Source: Agapetus fuscipes
Lineage: Eukaryota; Arthropoda; Insecta; Trichoptera; Glossosomatidae
Reading direction: 5' to 3'
NCBI GenBank assembly: GCA_951799405.1
Contig: OX637343.1
Span: 3,100,001 to 3,164,000, forward strand
Length of the DNA stretch: 64,000 nucleotides
Position 1 is the stretch's first letter. Each line of letters opens with the position of its first letter. The notes beneath the pieces were generated by a model. It did not search any database, was not told the DNA's origin, and worked only from the letters and a program-made list of their open reading frames with translations. Of the stretch, positions 1 through 39,060 are shown piece by piece. Position numbers and translations under genes: made by a program.

Positions 1-3000
1 TCCCGCAGCATGCAGAGGAGGGCGACGTTGGTCTTACCAGCACCAGTCGGGGCACAGACAAGGAGGTTTTCATCAGAGTTGAGCGCCGCAGGCTCTAAGC
101 GACTCTGTACAAGAGAACAATGGATTCATCAATGAACCGATGCAGATACTCAATACAAAACCTCTAACTGTATCACAATGCCTTACATCTCTACAGCCCG
201 TGCATAATGACATTTACGCAACGGCTAATCTATACTGAAACGGAAACATTTTTTAATTTGGAATTTTTTCAGAGCTAGCAAACATTAGTCTTGTATAGGA
301 CTGCCGTCTTTAGCAAACCAATAATAAACTCTTTGGTTGAATAATGTTGGTTTGTTAAATGTACGGTTTTAATTACTTCAAATGGACGAGAACATTAAAA
401 TAGCTATTATTTCTTATTTAAGGTTGTAGAAAAAATATTGTATGCCACTGCACGTAATTAGCCATTGTAACACTCGTGCTGTTTATTGTCCTCATGGCAC
501 AGACTAGCACTTGTGTTACAATGGCCCTCTCTAATAATAAACTTACCTCGCACCTACATTATTCATAATTTTTCATACCTGTATCCTGTTCAACGTTTTG
601 AATCCTTCAAAAGCTGGCTGGACATACTTGGGGAGTTTGTCCACAGAAATCAAGACTTCCTTATCATCGAACGGTTTTGGTTTCAAAGCTGGCACATGGA
701 CCTCTTCATAACCTAAGCAAGAGACAAAAAAATGAGTGAACGAAAATATTGTGATGATCGTATGTCGCTGGTATGGTCAAGGGCATCAGGCGTCGGTTCT
801 CGAATTTGCGTTATTGAGACAATCGCAAGTTCAAACCCCGCCTGCGTCGTGTCCTATCGACAATACCTTTGACCCTGGTTCAACAAATGTCATTGGGTAA
901 TTGTTATAATAATAATAATTTGGCAATATTTTTAATGCCATTTTCTGAGTTCACCGCAAGGGCACTGCAGAGCCATAGCCCCTCCTGAACAGACATGTCT
1001 TCAATCCTGATTTAAAAGCATTTGCACTCTCCACAGCTCTCAGCTCGTGTGGTAAGGCATTCCACAGCAGAGGGCTGGTAATGCAAAAGACACGTTCTAA
1101 GTAATAATAACTCATTAAAATATTAAAATAATGGATCGTTAATTGTTAATGTTAATAACTGCTTCTGGCAAGGCAAAATAGATAGGTGCATTGCATAGCT
1201 CTTCAAAAATTTATTTAAAAAAATATATACAAAACAAAAGATCTCATTGACAAAAATATGGTTTTAAAAATGTTTGACCTTTGCGTTGTTTTCTGAATGA
1301 ACCATCAGGCAGTTGACATCTCTTATTTGCCATCAGATGGGATCCTTGAGCGAAAATCTAAAACAAGTTTAGAGGTCCATTAGTTGGGAGCTAAAAAAAT
1401 GTGTCAAAATAATTTAAGGATGATGATGATGGATGATTTCTTTCCTGTGGCGCCATTTAATGGTCCAGGACCATCTCAAGGGCGCCATGGCTTCTGGAGA
1501 AAAGCAGTGTCTTCAGTCCCTTTCTGAAGGTGGTGGTAGGATGGTTCGCGCGAACACCGACGGGCAAATTGTTCCAAGCAACCGGCCCGGCCACCGCAAA
1601 GCTCCTGTCTGCAAAATTTGATGTGTTCGCTCTTTTGGGCACTAGGACCTTGTTGACAGCAGTGAGGTTGGAGCGTAGTAAGTCTTATCGACAGAACATA
1701 GCTCAGCGAGACATGGGGGTGCCGTGCCGTTCAGGGCCCTATGTACAGTGAGACACAACTTAAATTCTACCCTCTCTCGGACCCTCAGCCAGTGCAGTTC
1801 TCTCAGCAATGGCGAATATCTGGGGTGGAAGTTTTGACGAATTTATTTCACACAATTTATTTTAAGATTCTGTTCACATTTGGTTTGTTCACAGAGTTAA
1901 CTTTACACCACGGTCGCTAGACTGCTTATTAGCTCGACGGCTCAAGTACAATTCATCAGATCATACAAGTCTCCTTGCAAAGCATCTCGGTCTCTATTTA
2001 TAGGTGTATAAGAGTTATTCTGACACATGCGAGACCAAATACTCACACAATATTGAACAAATACAAGTACTATCATACAAGTACAGTGGTGCCTCACACA
2101 ACGAACGCCTCGCACAGCGAACGCTGCACACAACGAACTTCCTGTTCGTTCATTTCACGATTCATACAACGAACTTCGCTTCACACAACGAAGTCGCCCG
2201 AGCTTCCATGACTGCTTCGCCCGGGCTTCCACGATCGCTGCCGATGTATTGCATACTCCCGCGCAGGCACTGCAGGCAGTCGTTAGTCACTGTGCTTAAC
2301 TTACGCACATATCGCGGCAATCGTTCTTCATTACGAATTAAATCACGCACGTATCACGGCAGTCGTCCTTTTGAGTTACACTCAATATTTTTTTTTATAT
2401 CATGGCTTCTAAAAAAAACAGGATCAACGATCTTTACTCCGATACTCTTGTCCGTTATTTCCGGCAGATGTTGGAGAAAAGAGAAAAACAAACGACTTTG
2501 GACAGGTTTTTCATGAAACCATCGGCCAAAAAGCAGAAAATGGATGAAGATGTGCAAGATTCGGTAGACTCTACTAAGTCTGTCTTAAAATTAAAAAAAA
2601 AAATTTTTTGTTAGATGTATCTAAATAAAAATAATAACAAAAAAATGATCTTTTTTTTATGTCATCTTAGCATATTTTATGCTACAAAACGAATTATTTC
2701 TTTTAACATGTATTGTTATGGGAAAACGCGTTTTACATAACGAACTTTTCGCATAACAAACTTGCTCCCGGAACGAATTAAGTTTGTTGTGTGAGGCACC
2801 ACTGTAACTACATCTAGAGATACAGACACACTCACACAAGTAGAAACACACAGACAAACAAAATCACACATTCGTAACAATATCCAAGGAACATAAAGTT
2901 TTTTTAATGGTTGACAGGATTATAAGCACATAAATGATCATTTTTACATATTTCACTATCCATAGATGTAAGAATTTACTGTAAAATCAATCATATTCTT

Positions 3001-6000
3001 ACCAGCTCTTCCAAGTCCAGGGCTCTTCTAGATCCTCCGACCTGTCCCCCACCAGGCCCCACCTGTGGCGCAGGCTCCGGAGCAGGTGCATCACGTCTTA
3101 CAGCCCCCCGCGCCCCCTTCTCTTCAGCCCCAGCTGAGCTGCTCGCAGGCGTCACCTCATCTTCCGCCTTGCCAGTGTCCAACTGAGCAAGAATCTTCTT
3201 CAGAGCCGGATCCCGGGACATCTCGTCTCTTATGCTCTGTTTCTCACTGTCGGATTGGGAGGATGCCAGCATGGTGCAGTAGAGAACTAAACAAAAATTT
3301 AATGTCTTGTACATCAATGTTGATTGGTATCATCCAAGGATCTCACCTAGGACCTATTCAATTTCTTATTTAATTTAACTGAAAATGAGTTATTTGGGCA
3401 TAATTTAAAAAAAATCTTGGTGTTTTTTAAATAATTGATTAGTATGAAGTTGATCACCCATACTCTTTCCGTAAAGATGGAAAGATTAAAAAAGTGTGTA
3501 TGAATTTGCATTCCAGGCCTATTTTTGCAATATGTATAAGCGCAAGCCAACCAGTGTCTTGTGTATTGACATGGCAACTGAACCCAAACATTGACCTATT
3601 TATTCAACTTAGATTATACATGTTATCATAGTTCACTTTGGCAATGTCACCCCTGTGTCAGGGAAGGTCGGCAAAAGTTGTAGGGCTTATGTTCATTTGA
3701 GGTTTGGATTTTATTTGTAAGTACACATTCAGCATTTGTAAGCGCGAACTACCTGTATTTGTTTGTGGGCATGCATTTGAGAGCCTTAAATGTTAATATA
3801 TCTCTGCAGCTTAGACTATAGATTATTGTAGATCATAACGACCTTATCCAGTTGGCCTGTAATCATTGAGGAGTTTGATCAGATGGCAGCAGTTATATCC
3901 CAGCAGAAGCACAAGCCTATTTTCAGTCCCTGCTAGCACAAATTGTGGTTGTAGATGATTAAATTCTTTACACCTATAGCCAATTATTAGCCCTGTCCAT
4001 CCTTACCTCTCGCCTTATGACCATAAACAATAAAAGTGTCAAGTATCAGTGAGTCAGCAATGGTTATTTCTCGAAGGTGAAGAGACGCGTCTCTTCGGTT
4101 GTAACACAAGTCCCGCGCGGTCGACAGGGAGAAACACAAAAGAAGATCACTCGGGAGTGCGGTGAGTCCTTTCTGATTATTCCAGACTCCCATCCCTGTT
4201 CCCTGATGGTATGCGGCTTTGGCAGATTTGCCTGGATTCAGTTATCTCAAACTATTATTAAATCTAGAAACAACACTCAATCTTCGTTCTACTTTGCACA
4301 TGGTGGAGTCAAACTTGGCTCCACCAGTCCCTGACATTGAATTTTAGCTGGTATCCCTCAGGGTTCTCACCTAGGACCACTAATATTTATCATTTCAAAA
4401 TGACAAAATTTCTCACCCATTTGTCTGTGTTTGTTAAGGAGTTTGATCAGATGGAAGCAGTCATAGCCCAGCAGCAGCACCAGCCTGTTTTCGCAGTCCC
4501 TATCATCGGAGCTGTCTTTAAGGGCTTGTAGGGCGTCAGCCGCCAGCTGCTGGGAGAGCACAGCATCAGAGTACACCCGGGAGAGCCGCCTCTGCAGCCA
4601 GTACGCGTCTATGTCCAGTGGGTGGAGGGACTGGGAGCGACGACTTTCTTCTGTGCCAGCCAACTGGAATAATAGAAGACCTTATTTTTCCAGACTGAGA
4701 TAGATGAGGTGGAGAAGGATGCGGCTCAGCTTTTACAAGTTACAATCTGTACAGCGGCATTGGAAAATAGGTGGAGTTGGAGGTGGATGTTGAAGGAGGC
4801 CAAGGGTCGAATTGAAATGTAGCGCCATTGAATAGAATTGAACTGTAGCGCCATTGAATAGAATTGAACTGTAGCGCCATTGAAGAGAATTGAACTGTAG
4901 TGTCATTGAAGAGAAAAAGAAGATTTGTATTATAAAGTGCAATTGCTTTAATCTATAATCTATAATCTATAATCTAAGTTGCAAGGATATATTCATTTAA
5001 AGCTCTCAGATGTAAGCCCACAAACCAACAAGTGTAGTTCGCGCTTACAAATGCTGAATGTGTACTTACAAATAAAATCCAAACCTCAAATGAACATAAG
5101 CCCCACAACTTTTGCCGACCTTCCCTGAAACAGGGGTAACATTGGCAAAGTGAACCATTTTTTACAGTATGGGTGGTCAGCCTCATACCAACCTATAAGT
5201 CAAGGAATATGAATAAAAAATTACATTTAAATATATAAAAGAACAAAACCTTACAAAGAAATCTATACAAAAAAAGTCAGAAATTTCCTATGCAAAAAAT
5301 GTAGCAAATGAATACACCAACATTAAAAATCACCATTGCAGATTAGCCGCCACTTCTTCCTGTCCTTGCACACTTCTTTCATTTCATCCAGAGTCATAAC
5401 CTTTTTCATGCAAGTCCTCCTTTTATTATGACTCTGGATATCCCATTCATTCGCTATTTCAGAAATTTGATCCATCCATACTTTTCTCGGTCTTCCTCTA
5501 CCACGACATCCATCTATTTTAGCAACATATACTTTCTTCGTCAATCTTTCATCACTCATTCTCTCCATATGCCCGAACCATCTTAACATACTTCTTTTAA
5601 TCTTCACTTTCACACTTTCCCTTACACCACATTCTTCTCTTACAAAATCATTCCTCACTCTGTCACTTCGTTTTTTCCCAATCATACTTCTTAGATAGTC
5701 CATTTCTACTGTATGGACTTTACTAATTTCCCTTTCACTCACCGTCCAGGCTTCACTTCCATACATCAAGGTTGGCACTAGTATACCACCGTGCACCGCC
5801 AATCTAACATTTTTTGAGAGATTCTGGTTCCTGGCGATGCTAGCGGTAGCACCCAGTACGCACCTGCCTTTCATTATTCTTCTTTCAAATTCACCGGTCA
5901 TTCTTCCATCTTTTTCAAACTTACTTCCCAGGTATACAAACTCATTTACGACATCAACATTCATTCCATTAATTTTAAATTCATAATTCATACTTTCATC

Positions 6001-9000
6001 ATCTCTTTCAAAAATCAATACTTTCGTCTTACTTGCATTCAACTTCAAATGGTTACCTTTCAAAGCTTCATTCAATCTAGAGAGCATTGTTTGCAATTCT
6101 ACTGCTGAATCAGATACAAGAACTGCATCATCTGCATACAGTAGAACACTCACTTTGCTCTCTCCTATCATCAATCCACAATCATTAAGTCGAGCATCTC
6201 TGACACACTTGTCCATGACTATGTTAAATAGCCAAGATAGTAGCATATATTTTTTTAGTATGATATTCTTAAAATATTGTGACTGATTTTACTTAACGTT
6301 CTGCTGCTCTAAAACAGGACTTTTTTTTGTTTGAAAGAGGTTCTCAAGTCTCAAACCTTTTTGTTTCCTGGAGTTTTTTTCCCTAGGATCTTTCCTTCGT
6401 ACTACAACAGGAAGTATATTGTCCTCCTCATTACATGTTAAAAATTGACCAGTTTTCTCTTTTTAATGGTTGGTATAAGCCCTTAATGTTTTATGTATCC
6501 ATGTACTACACGAAAATTCAATTTTAGATATTAAGCCTTTTTAAATTTTGCCAAAATTGAAAAAAAACAATTTGGATATTCAGATGGTTAATATTTCTAT
6601 GTAACAAATAACATAATTGAATGAAAAAGATGATACTCACATTGGTAGCATGTATGGGAGCGTGTCTTTTCCCTTCCTTGTTTGGTTGATCAGGATCCTC
6701 TCCATCCACCTCCATGGTTTCCTCTTCTCCATCTTCTCCACCTTCACCCTCGCGATCTTCTGCATCTCTCACCTAGATTTATTGAAAAGAAGATTTCAAG
6801 GTCACAGCAAATCAGGATGTTAAAGCGTTTAGAATACAGGTGATATGCATAGATGTCATGAGCAGACTTGCACTCTGTGTGTAGCATTCACGCATGCCAT
6901 GAAAATTTAAAGGCATCATCAGGTTCATCTGTCCATCTGTTTAAAAAGACGTCAAAAAATATTTTATAGTATTACCGGAGGGATATTTCGATGTCCGGTC
7001 GATAGCACAGTTGGTACTAAGACTGCAGAATATTTAAAGCCTTTTAAATCATAATCATCGTCTTGAAAAGCAGTGCCTTGTTGTGTTAGCCATTTGTCAC
7101 TGCTGGTTGATAGGAGACAACATCCCCAAATCATTTCAGATCATGAAAGTATGAAATTCTTGGGTGACCTCTTGCTTACCTTCCTAAGATGCCTCCTTCA
7201 AATGAGGGTGCGTGCAGTAGACTGGTCACATACCTATAATGGAAGACACCAGCCCCATGAAGTGCCTAATACTCTCAGCACCACAAAGCTGAAGAAGACC
7301 AGGATGGCCAAAAATGTGATGGATGGATGGTGTCAAGGCATAATGTAGCTGGAGAGTAAAGACGATGGGCAGGTGAGAGTGGAGGATAATCCTAGATTCA
7401 GCCAAGGCCCACCCAGGGCTGTCAATCTCATGATGATCCAATACATTACAGTGAAACATACTTTGTAAAGCATAAAGATTAGAAAGAAAAACAAACGGAA
7501 GAGATTCTACCTCTCCAAAGGCGTCTTCATCATCCTCGGAACTGGATTCTTCAAACTGAACATTGATTCCGTAAGCCTCGTCTATTTGTTCCGGGTTATT
7601 GTCTCCGATTGGAGCCACTACTCCAATCCCGGTGAAGTCTGTGATCTTCTTACCTGAAATGAAAAACAAAAATACTCTAGTCATCTTAGTGATTCTACAC
7701 TCCCCTTGTCTTGACAATTTTTAGCGTGAATTGGAGACAATTAACATCATCTTATTCACTTCACTTTCACGCTGAAGAAGCTCATCGCAGACATGGGCAT
7801 AACGTCCGGAAGCTCCAGCTCCCACAGACCACGGCAACAGATCCTGGTAAGCAACTCTCCAGCACCAACAATATATGCCTTTGACATGCCCGATGTAGAG
7901 TAAAGCAAAGTATTATCAACATACATTTTCAAGTTTTACCGATATCAGAGAAATGTGCAACGAAGCAGAATGAAGTAGGTATGTATTTGCTTACCCAGGT
8001 TCACGAGGAGAGAGAATCTCTCATCTGCCATGGGTCCTAACAGAGTCTCTGTCTCCTTCTTGCGATCGTGGTCTTTTAGCTTGTCATTCTTCAGGACAGC
8101 AAGGACCTGCGCAAAAAGAGAATTGGAGGCATATACATATCAGTAACTACATAAAATAATAAGCATCCAATAGACAGGAATGGAGAGGATTGGAGGAGGC
8201 CTATGCCCAGGAGTGGACTGAGAAAGGCTGAGGAAGAAGAAATAAATATTAGGAAGATTATTTCGATGAGCGCTGTTATTGTGTGAGTCACATCTTAAAA
8301 GCCTTCTGAGAACTCAGTCATCGCTATAGAAAGCACCAATGGATGGACCTTTGGTAACAGATCTTAGGTACAGGAAATGAATTTTTAATCCAGCGAAGAG
8401 CACATTTTGAATCTTAACTTCCTTAAGGATAAAAGAAAAACAGCTTTGTTTCGATTACGTGATCGTGATACTCACGTAATCAAAAACAAAGCTGTTTTTC
8501 TTTTATCCTTAATGATGAACGATTACAAAGTTAATGCCTCTACAATCAATAAAACTTAACTTCCTTGTTTCTTAAGTTCTTTGACTAATAGGTTGGTAAG
8601 AGGATAGCCCCCCATGCTGTAAAAACTTGATTTGCTTTTGCCAACGCACCCAGTTTTAGAGATCGGCGGCAGAAGCAGTAGATTATGAGCGCGCCTGGTC
8701 TCCTGCGTCCTACATGGCTACAGTCAGCTAGATTATAGACAGTCTACCTCATCAGCGGCTCCGCACAGCACATCCCTGGGCTGGTCCCCCAGCTCGGCCT
8801 GCATGAAGGCGAGCAGCAGGTCGTGTGCGCGCCTGGTTTCCTGCGTTCTGGGACGGTACACGGCCCCTGCCAGCTCGTCCAGCTCCCCCTCCGTGGTCAG
8901 GGTGGCGCCTTTCATGCGCTCAAAGTCATACTGCGCCTCGTCGCGCTTCTGTCGCCTGGAACAGAGAATCAGCTACAGCAAGTGGGCAACAACGGCAGGG

Positions 9001-10407
9001 TTACTAATCTAATCTAATCTAATCTAAGCTGCAAAGATATATATCATTTAAGATTTATATTAAATGCATTCCCACAAGCAGATATGTATAATTTCGCGCT
9101 AACACATGCCGCATGTGGACCTACAATTAAAAACCCAATCTCAAATGAACATAAGCCTTGCAACTCTTGCCGTCCTTCCCTGAAACAGGGGTGACATTGG
9201 CAAAGTGAACCAATTTTTTATATTATGGGTGGTCAGCCGCATAACAACCTATAAGTCAAGGAACTTGGTTAAGTTACTTCTTGGCTATAATCTGTAGTAT
9301 AAGTTGCAAAGATATACTGACATTTAAGGTTCATACTTTTTGCATGCCTACAAGCAGGCCCATGTAAATTTGCGCTTACATATGCTGCATGTGTGCATAC
9401 AAAATGAACCAAACCTCACATGAACATAAACTTTGCAACTCCTGCCACCTTTCCCTGACACCGAGGTTGTATTGGCAACTGTGAACAAAGTTTTTACAAG
9501 ATGGGGAGTCAGCCTTATACCAACTTATTAGTAAAGTGTGGTGTGTGGAAAACATTTATTTTCACAGGTAGGGGGTCAGAGTTTACGTCAACCACTTCAC
9601 TTGAAGTGTGGGTGTCCCAGCTCCCATAGAGGCTGGTTCTCACTTCTTATAAAGGGTAAGTAAACGTTGCACACATTTTTACCTACTTTATCTTTGACTT
9701 ATAGGTTGGTATGTGGCTGACCGCCCATGCTGTAGAAAATGGTTCACTTTGCCAATGTCACCCCTGTTTCAGGGAAGGTCGGCAAGTGTTGCAGGGTGTA
9801 TGTTCATTTGAGATTTGGGTTTTATGTTGTAGGTTCACATCCGGCATGTACAAGCGCAAACTTGTATGTGTTTGCTTGTGAGAATGCATATGATGTGAAT
9901 CCCCAATGTTACATATCTTTGCAACGATTAGATTAGAAATCAACACTGAAACAGGAAATCGTTTCCGACACCCTTGGGGGGGTGTGGAACCCTTGGGGGG
10001 TGTTGTGGTGTCTTCTGGTATGAAACGCAAACATTCTACCAACTGAGCTATCGACCTGGCGGACGGAGGATTTATATTTATACGTAGTAACAACGCAAAG
10101 TACTTACTTGACCTTCCGTTCTTCTGCTTTATCAGGCTTGGTCCTCTGGTGTCTGTCTCCCATCCGGGTTCCAGTCAGCTTTCCAACCAAGGAAATAACC
10201 TCCCCAGTCGCTTCATCGCGTCCCCGGCGCTCAATGAACCTGACATCAGCTTGCAGCACAAGATTGGAGTTCTAAAACAACACCAAAAACAAACGAACAG
10301 TAAATATTTTGACACACAAAAATAACGTAAAATTTTACCAAAAATAATGAAAGAATCCTTACGGCTTTGTATTCGTACTGCAGCTGCCGCGCCGCCGCAT
10401 CGGCCAT
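1..10407 (-). CDS. SNRNP200: U5 snRNP 200 kDa RNA helicase BRR2 (5' part, 11 exons)
   Basis: Ski2-like DExD/H helicase that unwinds U4/U6 during spliceosome activation in the nucleus. Coding exons in transcript order: 10363-10407, 10108-10271, 8748-8955, 7995-8106, 7511-7653, 6641-6772, 4417-4663, 3003-3286, 1279-1357, 579-712 and 104 to beyond 1. Every junction has AG/GT borders and the reading frame closes through all of them (1652 nt, about 550 aa). The start ATG (10407-10405) gives [15 protein letters not shown], with an in-frame TAA eight codons upstream. Family landmarks are [14 protein letters not shown] (exon 3), KKITDF and [11 protein letters not shown] (exon 5), [13 protein letters not shown] (exon 7), [16 protein letters not shown] (exon 9) and Walker A APTGAGKT at about residues 534-541 (exon 11). 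Both helicase cassettes lie beyond the left edge. Exon 6 and the end of exon 8 are low-complexity (acidic; Ala/Pro/Gly). Introns are full of LINE, SINE and MITE copies listed separately. Confidence 0.96.
765..905 (+). repeat. tRNA-derived SINE, third family (single copy seen)
   Basis: A tRNA-like head contains a B-box-like AGTTCAAACCCC at about 831-842, followed by a body and a (TAA)n tail at 904-920. It lies in BRR2 intron 9 (713-1278). Confidence 0.5.
920..1100 (-). mobile_element. CR1/L2-like LINE 3' fragment
   Basis: Reverse strand encodes the degraded C-terminus of a non-LTR reverse transcriptase ORF (a WNxLP-like region then FKTxLKTxLF-like). It has the same layout as the copy at 37665-37835. 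Confidence 0.55.
1418..1830 (-). mobile_element. CR1/L2-like LINE 3' end
   Basis: Minus-strand reading gives [18 protein letters not shown] and then [11 protein letters not shown], the conserved C-terminus of this LINE family, with a short GAT-repeat tail. Related copies lie at 21604-22162, 57463-57540 and 59890-60252. Confidence 0.75.
2084..2804 (+). mobile_element. pogo/Tigger-like DNA transposon remnant
   Basis: 721 bp with about 22-bp inverted ends (CAGTGGTGCCTCACACAACG / complement) flanked by TA on both sides (2082-2083 and 2805-2806), typical of the Tc1/mariner-pogo superfamily. The first 130 bp contain repeated ACAACGAA motifs. It is inserted in BRR2 intron 8. Confidence 0.8.
2402..2614 (+). 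pseudogene. C-terminal remnant of pogo-like transposase with PIP box
   Basis: A 70-aa open frame lies inside the TIR element. Residues 30-37 read QTTLDRFF, a textbook PCNA-interacting peptide (Q-x-x-L-x-x-F-F), followed by a basic stretch (KPSAKKQK). PIP boxes at the C-terminus are known in pogo transposase. The DDE catalytic region is absent, so this is a non-autonomous derivative. Confidence 0.6.
3629..3828 (+). repeat. TCTAA-tailed repeat copy
   Basis: 5'-truncated copy beginning in the GTTCACTTTGGCAATG block. The tail reads CTGCAGCTTAGACTATAGATTA. Confidence 0.75.
4670..4808 (+). mobile_element. LINE 3' tail fragment
   Basis: Matches the end of the LINE fragment at 56085-56325 (GATGCGGCTCAGCTTTTACAAGTT and following). 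It is joined directly to the 26-bp tandem array. Confidence 0.5.
4809..4912. repeat. 26-bp tandem repeat, four units
   Basis: Unit GAATTGAACTGTAGCGCCAT plus TGAATA, at 4809, 4835, 4861 and 4887, with a few substitutions. It lies in BRR2 intron 6 beside LINE debris, and a single related unit is visible near 50492. Confidence 0.85.
4952..5209 (-). repeat. TCTAA-tailed repeat copy, full length
   Basis: Minus copy with a triple ATAATCT tail at its 3' end (plus-strand 4952-4975), very close in sequence to the copy at 25808-26071. Confidence 0.85.
5280..6250 (-). mobile_element. 5'-truncated LINE with intact RT C-terminus (307 aa ORF)
   Basis: ORF 6246-5323 reads through the end of a reverse transcriptase: the catalytic YADD box ([14 protein letters not shown]), the thumb ([27 protein letters not shown]) and the C-terminal [16 protein letters not shown] and [13 protein letters not shown] blocks. 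It is truncated just before the YADD region and has no stop codons within. The RTE/BovB-like affiliation is a guess. A shorter relative sits at 28375-28560. It lies in BRR2 intron 6. Confidence 0.8.
6973..7040 (+). repeat. tRNA-derived SINE B, head fragment
   Basis: GGTCGATAGCACAGTTGGTA resembles the tRNA-like head of the SINE described at 61182-61440. Only the head remains. Confidence 0.45.
7772..7806 (+). other. Hammerhead-like core (degenerate), second family
   Basis: CTGAAGA is followed by an imperfect stem and ATAACGTC where a hammerhead would have GAAACGTC. The relative at 56854-56888 on the minus strand keeps GAAACGTC. Such motifs occur in terminal repeats of Penelope-like elements. 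Confidence 0.35.
8166..8240 (+). mobile_element. LINE C-terminal fragment
   Basis: Reads [20 protein letters not shown], the conserved end of the LINE family also present at 36590-36845 (DAYVQEWTEKG). Confidence 0.6.
8243..8411 (-). repeat. 5S/tRNA SINE A, 3' part
   Basis: Retains the minus-strand SINE A tail (GCGCTGTT...CACATCTTAAAAGCC) and body (CCAATGGATGGACCTTTGG). It lacks the tRNA head. Confidence 0.6.
8421..8514. repeat. Short foldback (about 40-bp arms)
   Basis: TTAAGGATAAAAGAAAAACAGCTTTGTTTC... pairs with its complement around a 9-nt centre, with one mismatch in the arms. It is probably a MITE in BRR2 intron 3. Confidence 0.8.
8573..8650 (+). repeat. TCTAA-tailed repeat, 5' fragment
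   Basis: Only the start (TTTGACTAATAGGTTGGTAAG through GATTTGCTTTTGCC) is present. Confidence 0.55.
9004..9262 (-). repeat. TCTAA-tailed repeat copy, full length
   Basis: Has four TAATC units in its 3' tail (9004-9027) directly against sequence downstream of the BRR2 exon 3 acceptor. Confidence 0.85.
9286..9534 (-). repeat. TCTAA-tailed repeat copy
   Basis: Diverged subfamily (CATGCCTACAAGCAGGCCCA, TGACACCGAGGTTG) immediately beside the previous copy in the same orientation. Confidence 0.75.
9540..10060 (-). repeat. tRNA SINE B copy split by a younger repeat
   Basis: 9540-9691 (tail and body) and 9938-10060 (tRNA-like head, ending ACCAACTGAGCTATCGACC on the plus strand) are one element. 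It is interrupted by the TCTAA-tailed copy at 9692-9937, which dates SINE B as older here. Confidence 0.7.
9692..9937 (+). repeat. TCTAA-tailed repeat inserted into SINE B
   Basis: Complete copy from CTTATAGGTTGGTATGTGGC to TTGCAACGATTAGATTAG. Confidence 0.8.
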
Positions 10408-10832
10408 GGTGGAATATTTGTGTTTTAATTAAGAAACAACAATGTTTTTTTGGATTTGTTTAGCAACGCAAGTCAAACGAAATCTGCGGTTATTTTTTTG
10501 AGGTTATGTACCATATGTACCATAGACATTGACAGCTATCGCAGACACAGACAATGAGTAGGTACATATTTGGAAAAATAAATAAATAAGTTTATGTATT
10601 TTTTAATAAAAATACAGAAAACGAGTAAAAACTACTTTTAAATTAATCTTTTATTATGTTTATTATACTATGACTTATAAATCTTATTTTTTTATTTACC
10701 TAGCTGGCAGAGGGTCATAGACAAATTTTTAATGAAGATTCACGAAGAAAAAAAATATTTGGCATGTGTTATGGACGTACCACTGAACATCTGAGAAAAG
10801 TATCGAAAAATTTGATGAAATAACATTGAAAC
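10408..10832. promoter_or_regulatory. Divergent intergenic promoter region BRR2 / LAP
   Basis: 425 bp separate the BRR2 start codon (minus) from the LAP start codon (plus), so both 5' UTRs and both promoters must lie here. The sequence is AT-rich and I see no convincing TATA box or repeat insertion in it, which contrasts with the repeat-packed introns on both sides. That this is a shared bidirectional promoter is inferred from geometry only. Confidence 0.6.
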
Positions 10833-38646
<27,814 letters not shown>

Positions 38647-38750
38647 CCTCAAATACTATAAAATCGAATATGTACTCAATATTGTTGCATTTAATCCAGT
38701 GAAGTATTTAACAGTGTTGTACAACAATTGTAGAAACTTATTTCTTTTTT

Positions 38751-38756
38751 AATAAA
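38751..38756 (+). promoter_or_regulatory. Probable LAP polyadenylation signal
   Basis: A canonical AATAAA lies 105 bp after the LAP stop codon (38644-38646), before the next repeat begins, so the 3' UTR is probably about 130 nt. Confidence 0.6.
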
Positions 38757-38784
38757 CAATTTTTTAGCACTTAAAAGTGTTAGT

Positions 38785-39008
38785 ACATGATTTATTTGGC
38801 GAGTACTGTTTTTGTGTGAATTACACCTCAAGAGCCATCTGTGAGCGTGGCCATTTCTATAGAAAGCATACCAATTACACAAGCACGGCCAAGTTGTCGT
38901 AAGGCTGCCTGGACCTTTCGTAAAGGTATATGAATATTTCAATCCAGCAAAGAGCATATTTTGAAAATTAGGTGATTATTTTTGTGCTGTGCCAGGAATA
39001 AAACCTAA
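38785..39008 (-). repeat. SINE A, diverged copy
   Basis: GGCGAGTACTGTTTTTGTGT tail and CAGCAAAGAGCATATTTTGA body, just after the LAP poly(A) signal. Confidence 0.6.
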
Positions 39009-39060
39009 GCACGTAAATTCCATATCTTGGGTACTGAAATAAAAGTCATTTAACACGTCT

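Noticed and set aside
3065..3373. 102-aa Pro-rich plus-strand frame
   Set aside because: It is the antisense of BRR2 exon 8, whose Ala/Pro/Gly-rich end leaves an open complementary frame.
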